Assembly: GCA_016872115.1 (NCBI GenBank)
Contig: VHBC01000016.1
Span: 1-46,160, forward strand
Origin: Sphingomonadales bacterium
Lineage (GTDB): Bacteria > Bacteroidota > Bacteroidia > Flavobacteriales_D > Crocinitomicaceae
Length of the DNA: 46,160 nucleotides
Direction: 5' to 3'
Positions 25,692 to 37,276 of this stretch are shown here, in pieces; position 1 is the first letter of the stretch, and each line of letters begins with the position of its first letter. Position numbers and translations under genes: made by a program. The notes beneath the pieces are model-generated. The model saw only the letters and a program-made list of their open reading frames with translations, had not been told where the DNA came from and did no database searches.

Positions 25692-26978
25692 TTATTTTGT
25701 AAATTGTTGGACAGTTGTTTCGATGATTTGCACGCATTCGAGCAGTTGTTTCTCGGTAATGATGAGCGGCGGCGCAAAGCGAATGATATTGCCGTGGGTG
25801 GGTTTGGCGAGCAAACCATTTTCTTTGAGTGCCACACACAAGCGCCATGCGGTATCTGAGTCGGGGCTGTCATTGACGACAACTGCATTGAGCAAGCCTT
25901 TGCCGCGAACTTTGATCAATAAGTCATGCTGGGCAATGATGCGCTGCATTTCTTTTCTAAAAATTTCACCGAGCTTGCGCGCATTTTGAATAAGTTTTTC
26001 ATCGTCGATGGCGGTAAGTGCGGCAATGGCTACTTTGGCTGCGATGGGGTTGCCACCAAATGTTGAACCGTGTTGGCCTGGTTTAATGACCATCATGATG
26101 GCGTCGTCGGCAAGAACTGCTGAAACTGGATACACTCCACCAGAGAGTGCTTTTCCCAATATAAGGATATCAGGGCGTGCATAGGTGGCGGGTTGTCGTT
26201 CGCATTTCGTCTGGCAAGTGCAGTTGCCGCATACAGCTAGTAAGCTTCCGGTGCGGGCAATTCCGGTTTGAACTTCATCGGCAATGAACAGGGCGTTGTT
26301 TTGGGTACAAAGTGCACGTGCTTGGCGCATGAAATCTTCAGATGGCGTGTACACACCGGCTTCACCTTGTATAGGTTCTACGAGAAAACCAGCCACATTT
26401 GGCTGCGACATAGCCTCTTTAAGTGCGTCGATATCGTCGTAGGGAATAGAAATAAATCCGGCAGGATACGGACCAAAATTTTTGTTGGAGTCTGGGTCAG
26501 AAGAAAAAGAAACAATTGTGGTGGTACGTCCGTGGAAGTTGCCTTCACACACCACAATTAGCGCTTGGTTTTCCGCGATTCCTTTTTTTTCATAGGCCCA
26601 TTTGCGGCATAATTTGATGGCGGTTTCAACGGCTTCGGCACCGGTATTCGTGGGCAAAACTTTGTCAAAGCCAAAATATTGAGTCACAAATTTTTCGTAG
26701 TCGCCGAGGCAATTGTTGTAAAAAGCGCGCGAGGTAAGGGCGAGTGTTTGAGCTTGCTCAATGAGCGCCTGCGTAATTTTTGGATGCGCATGACCTTGGT
26801 TGACTGCTGAATAGGCCGACAAGAAATCAAAGTATTTTTTGCCGTCGACATCCCAAACGTATACGCCTTCGCCTTTTTCTAATACCACCGGTAGTGGGTG
26901 ATAGTTATGAGCACCATAGCGGTCTTCGAGTTCGATATAGGCTTGTGTGTTGGTTGAAAGTAAATTGGTTGATTGCAT
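25692..26978 (-). CDS. rocD: Ornithine aminotransferase
   Basis: 428-residue PLP enzyme of class III that converts ornithine and 2-oxoglutarate to glutamate semialdehyde and glutamate. The PLP lysine is K276 (LGKALSGG). [11 protein letters not shown] (234-244) binds the cofactor ring, and [13 protein letters not shown] is the ornithine-aminotransferase core. Just after RTG there is a Cys-rich insert, C250, C253, C255 and C259 ([16 protein letters not shown]), where most family members have a short loop. Start is ATG at 26978: a TTG at 26987 overlaps the -7 box. Confidence 0.92.
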   Translation of the reverse strand: MQSTNLLSTNTQAYIELEDRYGAHNYHPLPVVLEKGEGVYVWDVDGKKYFDFLSAYSAVNQGHAHPKITQALIEQAQTLALTSRAFYNNCLGDYEKFVTQYFGFDKVLPTNTGAEAVETAIKLCRKWAYEKKGIAENQALIVVCEGNFHGRTTTIVSFSSDPDSNKNFGPYPAGFISIPYDDIDALKEAMSQPNVAGFLVEPIQGEAGVYTPSEDFMRQARALCTQNNALFIADEVQTGIARTGSLLAVCGNCTCQTKCERQPATYARPDILILGKALSGGVYPVSAVLADDAIMMVIKPGQHGSTFGGNPIAAKVAIAALTAIDDEKLIQNARKLGEIFRKEMQRIIAQHDLLIKVRGKGLLNAVVVNDSPDSDTAWRLCVALKENGLLAKPTHGNIIRFAPPLIITEKQLLECVQIIETTVQQFTK

Positions 26979-26992
26979 AGGCAACAAAGATA
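26979..26992 (-). promoter_or_regulatory. -7 element of rocD, 6 nt before the ATG
   Basis: Reverse strand TATCTTTG (26985-26992), then TTGCCT, then ATG at 26978. Full consensus box with a very short leader. Confidence 0.55.
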
Positions 26993-27056
26993 AGGATTAC
27001 GATATAATATTTCGATACAGCTATGAATTAGAAGGATGTTGTATAATTTTTATTAA

Positions 27057-27068
27057 TAGTTTTGAAAA
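27057..27068 (+). promoter_or_regulatory. -7 element of the DUF2490 gene, 4 nt before a GTG start
   Basis: TAGTTTTG (27057-27064), then AAAA, then GTG at 27069. An in-frame TGA at 27063 excludes any longer frame. Confidence 0.45.
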
Positions 27069-27809
27069 GTGAAGATTATAATATTTAAGTGTGAAAGAGC
27101 CATTCCATTCTTATTGACTTGTGCATTCCTTTTTTTTGGATTAGAACCAATTTTATCTCAAAAAACAATCGACGATCAATTTCATACTTGGTCCGTTTAT
27201 CAAGGGAATCATCATTTGTCTGACAAATGGGACTTTCACACGGAATACCAATTTCGCCGTGCAGATGGCTTTGCTGCATGGCAGCAATCTTTGGCTAGGA
27301 TTGGTTTGGACTACAAATTGAACCCTGAGGTAACGATTTCGGGTGGTTATGGTTGGATCATCTCTTACCCTTATGGCGCTCAGCCAATTGCCAATCAGAC
27401 CAATGAAAACCGTTTGTGGCAGCAAGTCATTTTGAAGCAGGCAGTTGGTAATTTACAAGTCCAACAACGTTACAGACTCGAACAAAGGTGGATCGATACC
27501 CAATTTAGGCAACGGATTCGCTACCGTGCACAAGTATTGCTTCCATTGCAAAAGTCTTTTGTTGCGCAAAAAAAAGGCTTGTTTTTAAATGTGAATGATG
27601 AGGTTTTTATAGGTTTTGGCCAAGGAATTGGAAAAAACATTTTAGATCAAAACCGCTTCATAAGTGCAGTTGGTTATCAGTTCAATAAAGATTTAAGTAT
27701 CCAAATGGGCTACCTCAATCAGTTTGTGGTCAAAGTAGATGGTTTGCACATGGAACGCAACCATACGTTTTGGACCGCATTTACCTACAATTTAGATTTT
27801 ACAAAGTAG
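27069..27809 (+). CDS. DUF2490 outer-membrane protein
   Basis: 246-residue protein beginning at a GTG codon. The signal segment is at about 11-30 (LTCAFLFFGLEPILSQ). The body is a beta-strand-rich barrel-like sequence (WSVYQGNHHLSDKWDFHTEYQFRR, then RYRLEQRWIDTQFRQRIRYR) matching the DUF2490 family, predicted to form an outer-membrane barrel. Function unknown. It is separated by about 70 nt from the sugar-salvage trio, so co-transcription is uncertain. Confidence 0.8.
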   Translation: MKIIIFKCERAIPFLLTCAFLFFGLEPILSQKTIDDQFHTWSVYQGNHHLSDKWDFHTEYQFRRADGFAAWQQSLARIGLDYKLNPEVTISGGYGWIISYPYGAQPIANQTNENRLWQQVILKQAVGNLQVQQRYRLEQRWIDTQFRQRIRYRAQVLLPLQKSFVAQKKGLFLNVNDEVFIGFGQGIGKNILDQNRFISAVGYQFNKDLSIQMGYLNQFVVKVDGLHMERNHTFWTAFTYNLDFTK

Positions 27810-27846
27810 GTTCGTCTGATTTTTTAACATATTGAAGCGGTTTTAA

Positions 27847-30090
<2,244 letters not shown>

Positions 30091-30100
<10 letters not shown>

Positions 30101-31089
30101 AGGCGTTGGTCAATATCGAATGGGGTCTGACCTCCACAAATATAATGCCTATAGAGAATGGCCTGATCAACCGCACTTGGTTGGTGCGCACGCCAACTGC
30201 TGATTTTATTTTACAGAATGTCAATACCATCGTTTTTAATGATCCAATCAAACTCCAAGAACAACTCGTTTTTTTAGCTGCACAAATCGAAGTTCCAAAT
30301 CTTGTTCCGTTACATTATTTACCAACTCGAGAAGGGCAATATCTGCTTTTGACCGAAGGTCAAACTTTTCGGTTGGCACGGGCAATTTCACCAGGTACTA
30401 CGCTGTATGTGGCCACCGAGTTGAATGCCCGATTGGCAGTTGAAGCGCTGCAAGAATTTCATATTGCGCTTTCAAAGTTGGATGCGCATAATTGGATAGC
30501 GCCAATTGCTGACTTCTTAAATGTCGCCAAAAGAATGGCTTCTTATGATTATGCCAAAGCAGCAGCTTTACCTGAAAGATTAGCAAAGGCAACGAGCGTC
30601 ATACGAGAATTAGAAGCCAATTGGAAAATGCTACTCAATTGGCAGCAATTTTTAGAAAACCAGCCTCAGGTGCTCATCCATGCCGATCCAAAACTCAGCA
30701 ATTTTTTATTCCATCCCAATGGAAAGACAGTCCGTGCACTTATCGATTGGGATACCATACAATTGGGTAGCCCATTTTACGATTATGGAGACATGATTCG
30801 CTCTTACTGTTCTGTTGGAGAGGATGTTCTAGCGGGTCAAAGCGTATTTAGAAAGGAAATTTACGAAGTCATCGAAGAGGCACTTTGCGTTGATCCATAT
30901 GCATTATGGGGCGCCGCAACAGGTGTGATTATGGTTCAAGCATTGCGTTTTTTAACCGATTATTTAGAAAATGACCGCTATTACAGAGTCAAAGACGCAG
31001 AGCATAACTTGCGCCGGGCAAGCAATCAATTGAAAATGGTTGAAGAATTAAATGCGTATTGGCTTACCACTCAAAAGCAAGTTCGCTGA
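30091..31089 (+). CDS. Aminoglycoside-phosphotransferase-fold kinase, NahK (N-acetylhexosamine 1-kinase)-like
   Basis: 332-residue cytosolic kinase. The catalytic loop is H197-A-D199-P-K-L-S-N204 (LIHADPKLSNFLF), and the metal motif is LIDWDTIQLG (217-226) followed by YDYGDMIR (230-237). NahK has the same layout (HxDxKxxN, VIDLDT, DFGDxIR). NahK phosphorylates GlcNAc/GalNAc at O1. Taken with the overlapping GH109 and nucleotidyltransferase genes, a GalNAc 1-kinase is the best hypothesis. Its last 26 nt overlap the 3' end of convergent kdsC. Confidence 0.8.
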
Positions 31090-31582
31090 GCCATTTGTTT
31101 TGACAGCGCATGGTTTGCTCTATGAGATCCCGGACGCATGTTTTACCGCCTAAGAACGGGCTCTGGTAATGCACTACGGCCTTGACATCGCTCACGGCAT
31201 CTTGTGGGCAGGCAGCGAGGCCAGCTACCTTCAAAACCGGAATATCGGGAATGTCGTCACCCATATAGGCAATTTGCTGATCGGTGAGTTGGTAATCGGT
31301 TTTGATTTGTTGGTAGCGCTCGAGTTTGTTTTTAGACGCTAAATAGACGTCATGGACACCCAAACCCATGAGCCTTTTTTTGACCTCTGGTGAAGAACCA
31401 CCTGTTATACAAAAGATGCGATAGCCCATCTTGACAGCATACTGAACTGCATAGCCATCTTTGGAATTGAGCGCGCGAACGATTTCGTCGTTGATGAGGT
31501 AAACTTTTCCGTCCGTGAAGACGCCGTCTACATCAAAAATAAAAGTATCGATGTGATTGAGGCGTTGTTTGTAGCTAAGCAT
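31064..31582 (-). CDS. kdsC: KdsC-like HAD phosphatase (3-deoxy-D-manno-octulosonate 8-phosphate phosphatase)
   Basis: 172-residue cytosolic HAD enzyme. The nucleophile D17 and acid D19 are in FDVDGVFTDG, followed by TGGSS (motif II), K at LASKNK and GDDIPDIP (motif IV). It has no cap domain, as in KdsC tetramers. It dephosphorylates KDO-8-P for lipopolysaccharide core synthesis. The start overlaps the DUF2520 gene by 8 nt, and the operon order secA-DUF2520-kdsC suggests a shared transcript. Confidence 0.88.
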   Translation of the reverse strand: MLSYKQRLNHIDTFIFDVDGVFTDGKVYLINDEIVRALNSKDGYAVQYAVKMGYRIFCITGGSSPEVKKRLMGLGVHDVYLASKNKLERYQQIKTDYQLTDQQIAYMGDDIPDIPVLKVAGLAACPQDAVSDVKAVVHYQSPFLGGKTCVRDLIEQTMRCQNKWLSELAFEW

Positions 31583-32333
31583 TTTTGAAAAGGTCTTGGA
31601 TGCGTTGGGTCAGGCAATTGTATACAACGAGCTGCTCGGGGTTTAATTGGGCCCGATGGCGGTCTAGGGTGTTGTGGTCATGGCGCAAGGCTGGCCCGGT
31701 TTGTGCGTTTTCTGGGCCCAATAAAATGGCTTTGGCAATGGTTTCATTAAGCAATGGATACATTGGCGTCATGTCTAGCTGGGCATCTTGTAAGATTTTA
31801 CTTGCCTCTAAAAGCATGAGATTTACAAAATTATTGACAAAAACACCTGCTAAATGGTATTGCGCGCGTTGGGCAGAGCCACAATTTTGGAATTGCGCGC
31901 CGAGCGCTTGCAAAAAGTCGGTGATGCGTTGGCGTACGAGGTCGTTTTTGCCTTCAATCATAAAAGGAATATCCGAGGCGAGGAGCTCACGGCCTTTTGA
32001 AATGGACTGATAAGGATAGCAGACGCCAAGTTGGGCGTGTTCAAAAAGCTTGATACTTGGGCTTCCGGCGGTGTAGGCGGCAATTTGTTGAGGCGCAAGC
32101 GAACCAATGATTTGGGGCAAGGCATCATCCGATACACAGAGCAGTAAAAGATCGGGCTTTAAGTGATGGAGTTCGGAAAAAACAGAACAGCTGTACTTTT
32201 TAGCCAACTCATGAGCTCTGTCGAGGTCACGGGCATAAATACCAGAAATTGGAATGCCTGCAGCATGAGCCATGCGCAATAGCATTTGTGCTACTTTACC
32301 GGAACCGACTATGCCAATGGAAGGAATATGCAT
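31575..32333 (-). CDS. Rossmann-fold DUF2520 oxidoreductase-like protein
   Basis: 252-residue cytosolic protein with an N-terminal NAD(P)-binding motif (GIVGSGKVAQML, 7-18) and the C-terminal DUF2520 helical domain (about 120-250, HLAGVFVNNFVNLM). Related to F420-dependent NADP reductase and ketopantoate-reductase folds. Activity not established. Its ATG (32333) abuts the stop codon of secA, so it is translationally coupled, and it is usually found beside kdsC in Bacteroidota. Confidence 0.82.
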   Translation of the reverse strand: MHIPSIGIVGSGKVAQMLLRMAHAAGIPISGIYARDLDRAHELAKKYSCSVFSELHHLKPDLLLLCVSDDALPQIIGSLAPQQIAAYTAGSPSIKLFEHAQLGVCYPYQSISKGRELLASDIPFMIEGKNDLVRQRITDFLQALGAQFQNCGSAQRAQYHLAGVFVNNFVNLMLLEASKILQDAQLDMTPMYPLLNETIAKAILLGPENAQTGPALRHDHNTLDRHRAQLNPEQLVVYNCLTQRIQDLFKNA

Positions 32334-35300
32334 TTATTGACCGTGACACTGTTTGTATTTCTTACCGCTTCCGCAAGGACAAGGGTCATTGCGGTTAATC
32401 TTTTGCTCAGCGACAACCGGTTGTTTTTTTTCTCGCTCTGGCGCGTTGGGCATTGAATTGGCAATGGCCTGTTGATTCGGCGTTGGCAAACTGTTGGTTT
32501 GTGCTTTGGCGTAGTTGTTTTGGTGGTCTTCTTGGTTGGTACTCTGTATTTGTTGCTCTACCGGAATATCCATGCGCATCAGTAAGTCGAGGGCTTCTTC
32601 GTTGAGGCGATTGAGCATGCTGCGGAAAAGCTCATAGGATTCTAGTTTGTAAATAACCAAGGGATCTTTTTGCTCGTATTGGGCGTTGCGCACTGCCGAG
32701 CGGAGGTCATCCATTTCGCGGAGGTGTTCTTTCCATTCGTCATCGATTTTACTCAAAAGCACATTGCGCTCGAAGTACTTGGAAATGGCGCGTCCTTCGG
32801 TTTGGTAAGCTTCTTCTAAATTGACAATGAGTTGCATTTGGCGACGGCCGTCAGTGAGCGGAAAAACAATGTTTTTATATTGTGCAGACATGGTCTCGAA
32901 TACATGCTTCACTTGAGGATAGGCCATGCGCGCAATTTTTTCACACTTGCGGTCATAGGATTCGCGCAGCGCAGCATAGACGCGGTTGGTGAGTTCTACG
33001 GCGCTTAATTGCTGGTATTCTGCTTCACTGACCGGTGTTTCGATACCTATGAGGCGCAAAAGCTCCATTTCAAATTCTTGATAAGGTGCTTTGCTGTAAG
33101 TTGCTATGGTGTTTTCACAGTGGTCATAGAACATGTTGTCGATATCGATATCGAGGCGATCGCCATAGAGAGCGTTGCGGCGCTTGCGGTAGATGGCCTT
33201 TCGCTGTGCGTTCATAACGTCGTCGTATTCGAGCAAATTCTTGCGCATCCCAAAGTTGTTTTCTTCTACTTTTTTCTGTGCGCGCTCGATGGATTTGGAA
33301 ACCATATTGGCAGAAATAACCTCGCCTTCTTTGAGGCCCATGCGGTCCATGATGGCGGCTATACGTTCAGAGCCAAATTTGCGCATGAGGTCGTCTTCTA
33401 AAGAGACAAAGAAACGCGAAGACCCCGGGTCACCTTGACGACCAGAACGCCCGCGCAGCTGGCGGTCAACGCGACGGGAGTCGTGGCGTTCGGTTCCAAT
33501 AATTGCCAAACCGCCCGATTCTTTCACGCCTTCGCCCAATTTGATGTCGGTACCGCGACCGGCCATGTTCGTGGCTATGGTAACGGTGCCAGCCAAACCG
33601 GCATTGGCCACAATTTCGGCTTCTTTTTGGTGGTATTTTGCGTTGAGTACTTGGTGCGGAATTTTCTTCATTTGAAGCATGCGCGAGAGTAACTCAGAGA
33701 TTTCGACGGTAGTAGTACCCACCAATACTGGACGGCCTTTGGCGACTAAATCTTCGATTTCTAGAATAATGGCGTTGTATTTTTCACGGGCTGTTTTATA
33801 GACGAAGTCGTCTTGGTCTTTACGCGAAGTAGGGCGGTTGGTCGGGACCACCACGACGTCAAGTTTGTAGATGTCCCAGAATTCGCGGGCTTCGGTTTCT
33901 GCCGTACCGGTCATGCCCGCCAATTTGTGGTACATGCGGAAATAATTCTGTAAAGTGATGGAGGCGTAAGTTTGGGTCGCTGCTTCTACCGTTACATTTT
34001 CTTTGGCTTCAATGGCTTGGTGCAGGCCGTCTGAATAACGACGACCTTCCATGATACGACCGGTAGATTCATCGACGATTTTGACTTTGCCATCCATAAT
34101 GACGTATTCCACTTCTTTCTCGAAGAGGGTATAGGCACGCAGCAATTGGCTTACGGAGTGAATGCGCTCTGATTTGATGGAATATTCCCTCACCAAAGCG
34201 TCTTTGCGTTCCAAATAAGCTTCTTTGGCAAGGGCTTCTTTTTGCAGTTTGGCAATCTCAGCGCCGATGTCCGGCATCACAAAGAAATCGCGGTCGTCTT
34301 TGCCCGAAACCAAATCAATACCTTTATCGGTGAGCTCGATGGAATTGTTTTTTTCGTCGATTACAAAGAAAAGCTCAGCGTCTATCTTCTTCATGTTTTT
34401 GCCTTGTTCGGCCATGTAGAAGTTTTCGGTTTTTTGGAGGTGAACTTTAATGCCGGGCTCAGATAAGAATTTGATGAGTGCACGGTTTTTAGGTAGACCG
34501 CGGTGGGCGCGTAAAAGCGCAATGCCACCTTCCTCGAGCAAACGCTTTTGTTCGTTTTTATCGGGGTTGGGTTCGTTGATAACGCTTAGCATTTTTTTGG
34601 CGTCGTTAAGACACTGCTGTACGAATGTTTTCTGGGCTTCTACAACGCGTTCGATGCGCGGCTTGAGTTCGTGGAATTCGTGTTCGTCGCCTTTTGGCGT
34701 AGGACCTGCAATAATGAGCGGTGTACGGGCGTCGTCAATAAGGACGGAATCGACCTCATCGACAATAGCGAAGTGGTGTTTGCGCTGCACAATGTCGTCG
34801 ACGTGACCAGCCATGTTGTCGCGGAGGTAGTCAAAACCGAATTCGTTGTTGGTTCCGAAAGTGATGTCGGCCAAATAGGCTTGGCGGCGGCGCTGAGAGT
34901 TGGGTTGGTGCTTGTCGATGCAGTCTACGCGCAAGCCATGGAATTCGTAGAGCGGCCCCATCCATTCGGCATCTCGTTTGGCAAGGTAGTCGTTGACCGT
35001 AACGACGTGAACACCTTTGCCCGAGAGTGCATTGAGGTAAACAGGAAGGGTTGCTACTAAGGTTTTTCCTTCACCGGTTTGCATTTCGGCGATGTTGCCG
35101 CGGTGTAGAGCGGCACCTCCCATGAGCTGAACATCGTAATGAACCATTGCCCATTTGATTAGGTTGCCAGCGGCGGTCCATTCGGAATGCCAGATGGCGC
35201 GGTCTCCTTCAATTGAGATGCCGTCTCTGGCTGCGGCGAGTTCGCGGTCAAAATCGGTGGCGCTTACGCTCAGTTGGCCATTTTCGGCCCAACGGCGGGC

Positions 35301-35654
35301 GGTTTCTTTCACTACGGCAAAAGCTTCTGGCAAAATAAGGAGCAATTCTTCTTCGATGCGCTCATCGATGGTTTGCACCATTTGATCAATTTGGTCGTAG
35401 AGTTTTTCTTTTTCTTCGAAAGGCGTACTGAGGTCAGCGGCTTGGGTTTGAAGTGCAGTAAGTTCTTCTTCGAGAGCGGCTACACTTTGGCTCACTTGGG
35501 CTTGAAAACCGCGTGTTTTTTCGCGGAGTTGGTCGTCTGAGAGGTTTTGGATAGTTTGCCATGCGGCATTGGCTTTTTCAACGAAAGGCCAGTATTCTTT
35601 ACGGTCTTTTGCGGTCTTGTCTCCGAAAATGGATTTGAGTAGATCTCCGATCAT
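32334..35654 (-). CDS. secA: Preprotein translocase ATPase SecA
   Basis: 1106-residue motor of the Sec pathway, at the inner face of the membrane with SecYEG. Walker [16 protein letters not shown]-like [11 protein letters not shown], helicase motif [11 protein letters not shown] and the C-terminal zinc motif [15 protein letters not shown] (next to the stop) are intact. Two long insertions relative to E. coli (about 360-490 in total) are typical of Bacteroidota SecA. An upstream ATG at 35681 would lie inside the promoter, so the ATG at 35654 ([13 protein letters not shown]) is chosen. Divergent from guaA. Confidence 0.97.
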   Translation of the reverse strand: MIGDLLKSIFGDKTAKDRKEYWPFVEKANAAWQTIQNLSDDQLREKTRGFQAQVSQSVAALEEELTALQTQAADLSTPFEEKEKLYDQIDQMVQTIDERIEEELLLILPEAFAVVKETARRWAENGQLSVSATDFDRELAAARDGISIEGDRAIWHSEWTAAGNLIKWAMVHYDVQLMGGAALHRGNIAEMQTGEGKTLVATLPVYLNALSGKGVHVVTVNDYLAKRDAEWMGPLYEFHGLRVDCIDKHQPNSQRRRQAYLADITFGTNNEFGFDYLRDNMAGHVDDIVQRKHHFAIVDEVDSVLIDDARTPLIIAGPTPKGDEHEFHELKPRIERVVEAQKTFVQQCLNDAKKMLSVINEPNPDKNEQKRLLEEGGIALLRAHRGLPKNRALIKFLSEPGIKVHLQKTENFYMAEQGKNMKKIDAELFFVIDEKNNSIELTDKGIDLVSGKDDRDFFVMPDIGAEIAKLQKEALAKEAYLERKDALVREYSIKSERIHSVSQLLRAYTLFEKEVEYVIMDGKVKIVDESTGRIMEGRRYSDGLHQAIEAKENVTVEAATQTYASITLQNYFRMYHKLAGMTGTAETEAREFWDIYKLDVVVVPTNRPTSRKDQDDFVYKTAREKYNAIILEIEDLVAKGRPVLVGTTTVEISELLSRMLQMKKIPHQVLNAKYHQKEAEIVANAGLAGTVTIATNMAGRGTDIKLGEGVKESGGLAIIGTERHDSRRVDRQLRGRSGRQGDPGSSRFFVSLEDDLMRKFGSERIAAIMDRMGLKEGEVISANMVSKSIERAQKKVEENNFGMRKNLLEYDDVMNAQRKAIYRKRRNALYGDRLDIDIDNMFYDHCENTIATYSKAPYQEFEMELLRLIGIETPVSEAEYQQLSAVELTNRVYAALRESYDRKCEKIARMAYPQVKHVFETMSAQYKNIVFPLTDGRRQMQLIVNLEEAYQTEGRAISKYFERNVLLSKIDDEWKEHLREMDDLRSAVRNAQYEQKDPLVIYKLESYELFRSMLNRLNEEALDLLMRMDIPVEQQIQSTNQEDHQNNYAKAQTNSLPTPNQQAIANSMPNAPEREKKQPVVAEQKINRNDPCPCGSGKKYKQCHGQ

Positions 35655-35678
35655 GAGTGTGTTCAATTTAGCGAACTT

Positions 35679-35713
35679 CAAAATTAATGAATTCTATGGA
35701 TTTTTAGCCCAAA
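35679..35713 (-). promoter_or_regulatory. Promoter of secA
   Basis: Reverse strand TTTG (35710-35713)-N23-TAATTTTG (35679-35686), then about 24 nt to the ATG at 35654. It overlaps the guaA upstream region on the other strand. Confidence 0.55.
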
Positions 35714-35730
35714 TAATTTGCTATTTCAGC

Positions 35731-35742
35731 TATCTTTGTGGC
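35731..35742 (+). promoter_or_regulatory. -7 element of guaA, 4 nt before the ATG
   Basis: TATCTTTG (35731-35738), then TGGC, then ATG at 35743. A perfect box. No TTTG at about 19 nt, although ATTTG occurs 10 nt upstream. Implies a leaderless guaA mRNA. Confidence 0.55.
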
Positions 35743-37275
35743 ATGCATGAATTAATTGTAATCCTCGATTTTGGTTCTCAATATACCCAACTGATTGCCA
35801 GAAGAATCCGCGAACTGAACGTTTATTGTGAAATCCATCCTTGGAACAAAATCCCTGAGCTTGGAAGCAACGTCAAAGGCGTTATTTTATCGGGCAGTCC
35901 ATTTTCGGTCCGTGACCCACAGGCGCCGCGCCCAGACCTCTTTGCCATTAAAGGCAAGTTGCCGCTTTTGGGTGTTTGTTTCGGCGCTCAGTATTTGTCT
36001 CATCATTTTGGCGGCGAAGTTTTGCCGTCCAACACCCGTGAATACGGCAGGGCACACCTGAATTTTGTCGACAACACAAATATCCTCACCAAAGGCCTCA
36101 CCCAAGGTTCTCAAGTTTGGATGTCGCACGGCGATACCATCAAAAAAATACCTGCTAATTATCAAATTATTTGTTCTACCCAAGACGTTGAAGTAGCCGG
36201 ATACGCCATTGAGGGCGAGCAAACCTTTGGCATTCAATTTCACCCAGAAGTATATCACTCTACGGAGGGCAAAACCTTACTTCAAAACTTCATTGTCGAC
36301 GTCTGTCATTGCGCCTGTGACTGGACGCCCGATTCATTTATCGAAGAAACCACCGCGCGCTTACAAGCCCAATTAGGTCAGGATAAAGTCATACTCGGCT
36401 TGTCTGGCGGCGTTGATTCTTCGGTTGCAGCTGTGCTTTTGCACAAAGCAATTGGCTCAAATCTTCATTGTATTTTTGTCGACAACGGTTTGTTGCGTAA
36501 AAACGAATACCAAGATGTATTGGCCTCTTACCAAGGCATGGGCTTAAACGTAAAAGGTGTCGACGCCTCACAACGTTTTTACGATGCACTTTCTGGCCTC
36601 ACTGATCCTGAACTTAAAAGAAAAGCAATTGGAAAAGTATTCGTCGATGTGTTTGACGAAGAATCCAAATTAGTCGAGAACGCCAAATGGCTGGGGCAAG
36701 GCACCATTTACCCAGATGTCATCGAGTCGGTTTCGGCTACCGGAGGCCCTTCTCAGACCATTAAATCACACCACAACGTTGGCGGTTTGCCCGACTACAT
36801 GAAACTTCAGGTTGTCGAACCCCTTCGGCTTTTATTTAAAGACGAAGTGCGTCGTATTGGTCGTTCATTGCAAATCGATGCGCGCATTTTAGGCCGTCAT
36901 CCTTTTCCTGGTCCCGGTCTTGGTATCCGTATTTTAGGTGAAGTCAGCCCCGAGAAAGTGCGCATTTTACAAGAAGTCGATGCAATTTTCATTAATGGTC
37001 TCAAAGAAGACGGTCTTTACGACAGCGTTTGGCAAGCGGGTGCCATTTTCTTGCCCATCCAATCAGTTGGCGTCATGGGCGACGAACGCACCTACGAAAA
37101 TGCGGTTGCACTAAGGGCAGTGAGCTCCACCGACGGCATGACCGCCGATTGGGTGCATTTACCCTATGAATTTTTGGCTAAAATATCGAACCGCATCATC
37201 AATCAGGTGCGCGGTATCAATCGGGTCACCTACGACATCAGTTCAAAGCCACCCGCCACAATCGAATGGGAATAA
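35743..37275 (+). CDS. guaA: GMP synthase (glutamine-hydrolysing)
   Basis: 510-residue two-domain enzyme making GMP from XMP, ATP and glutamine. The N-terminal glutaminase domain has the catalytic Cys79 (GVCFGAQ) and the His/Glu pair in IQFHPEV. The ATP-pyrophosphatase domain starts near 215 with the P-loop GLSGGVDSS (about 219-227). The C-terminal dimerisation domain ends [12 protein letters not shown]. The ATG at 35743 ([11 protein letters not shown]) is the standard start. The LysM gene follows after 1 nt. Confidence 0.97.
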   Translation: MHELIVILDFGSQYTQLIARRIRELNVYCEIHPWNKIPELGSNVKGVILSGSPFSVRDPQAPRPDLFAIKGKLPLLGVCFGAQYLSHHFGGEVLPSNTREYGRAHLNFVDNTNILTKGLTQGSQVWMSHGDTIKKIPANYQIICSTQDVEVAGYAIEGEQTFGIQFHPEVYHSTEGKTLLQNFIVDVCHCACDWTPDSFIEETTARLQAQLGQDKVILGLSGGVDSSVAAVLLHKAIGSNLHCIFVDNGLLRKNEYQDVLASYQGMGLNVKGVDASQRFYDALSGLTDPELKRKAIGKVFVDVFDEESKLVENAKWLGQGTIYPDVIESVSATGGPSQTIKSHHNVGGLPDYMKLQVVEPLRLLFKDEVRRIGRSLQIDARILGRHPFPGPGLGIRILGEVSPEKVRILQEVDAIFINGLKEDGLYDSVWQAGAIFLPIQSVGVMGDERTYENAVALRAVSSTDGMTADWVHLPYEFLAKISNRIINQVRGINRVTYDISSKPPATIEWE

Positions 37276-37276
37276 A

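Noticed and set aside
26979..26987. TTG start nine bases upstream of rocD ATG
   Set aside because: It overlaps the -7 element; the ATG at 26978 fits the family N-terminus.
33009..33401. 130-codon forward frame inside secA
   Set aside because: Antisense to conserved SecA domains with no promoter or recognisable sequence; a frame shadow.
35655..35681. Longer secA start at 35681
   Set aside because: The ATG lies inside the TAATTTTG -7 box and adds nine residues before the conserved MIGDLLK start.
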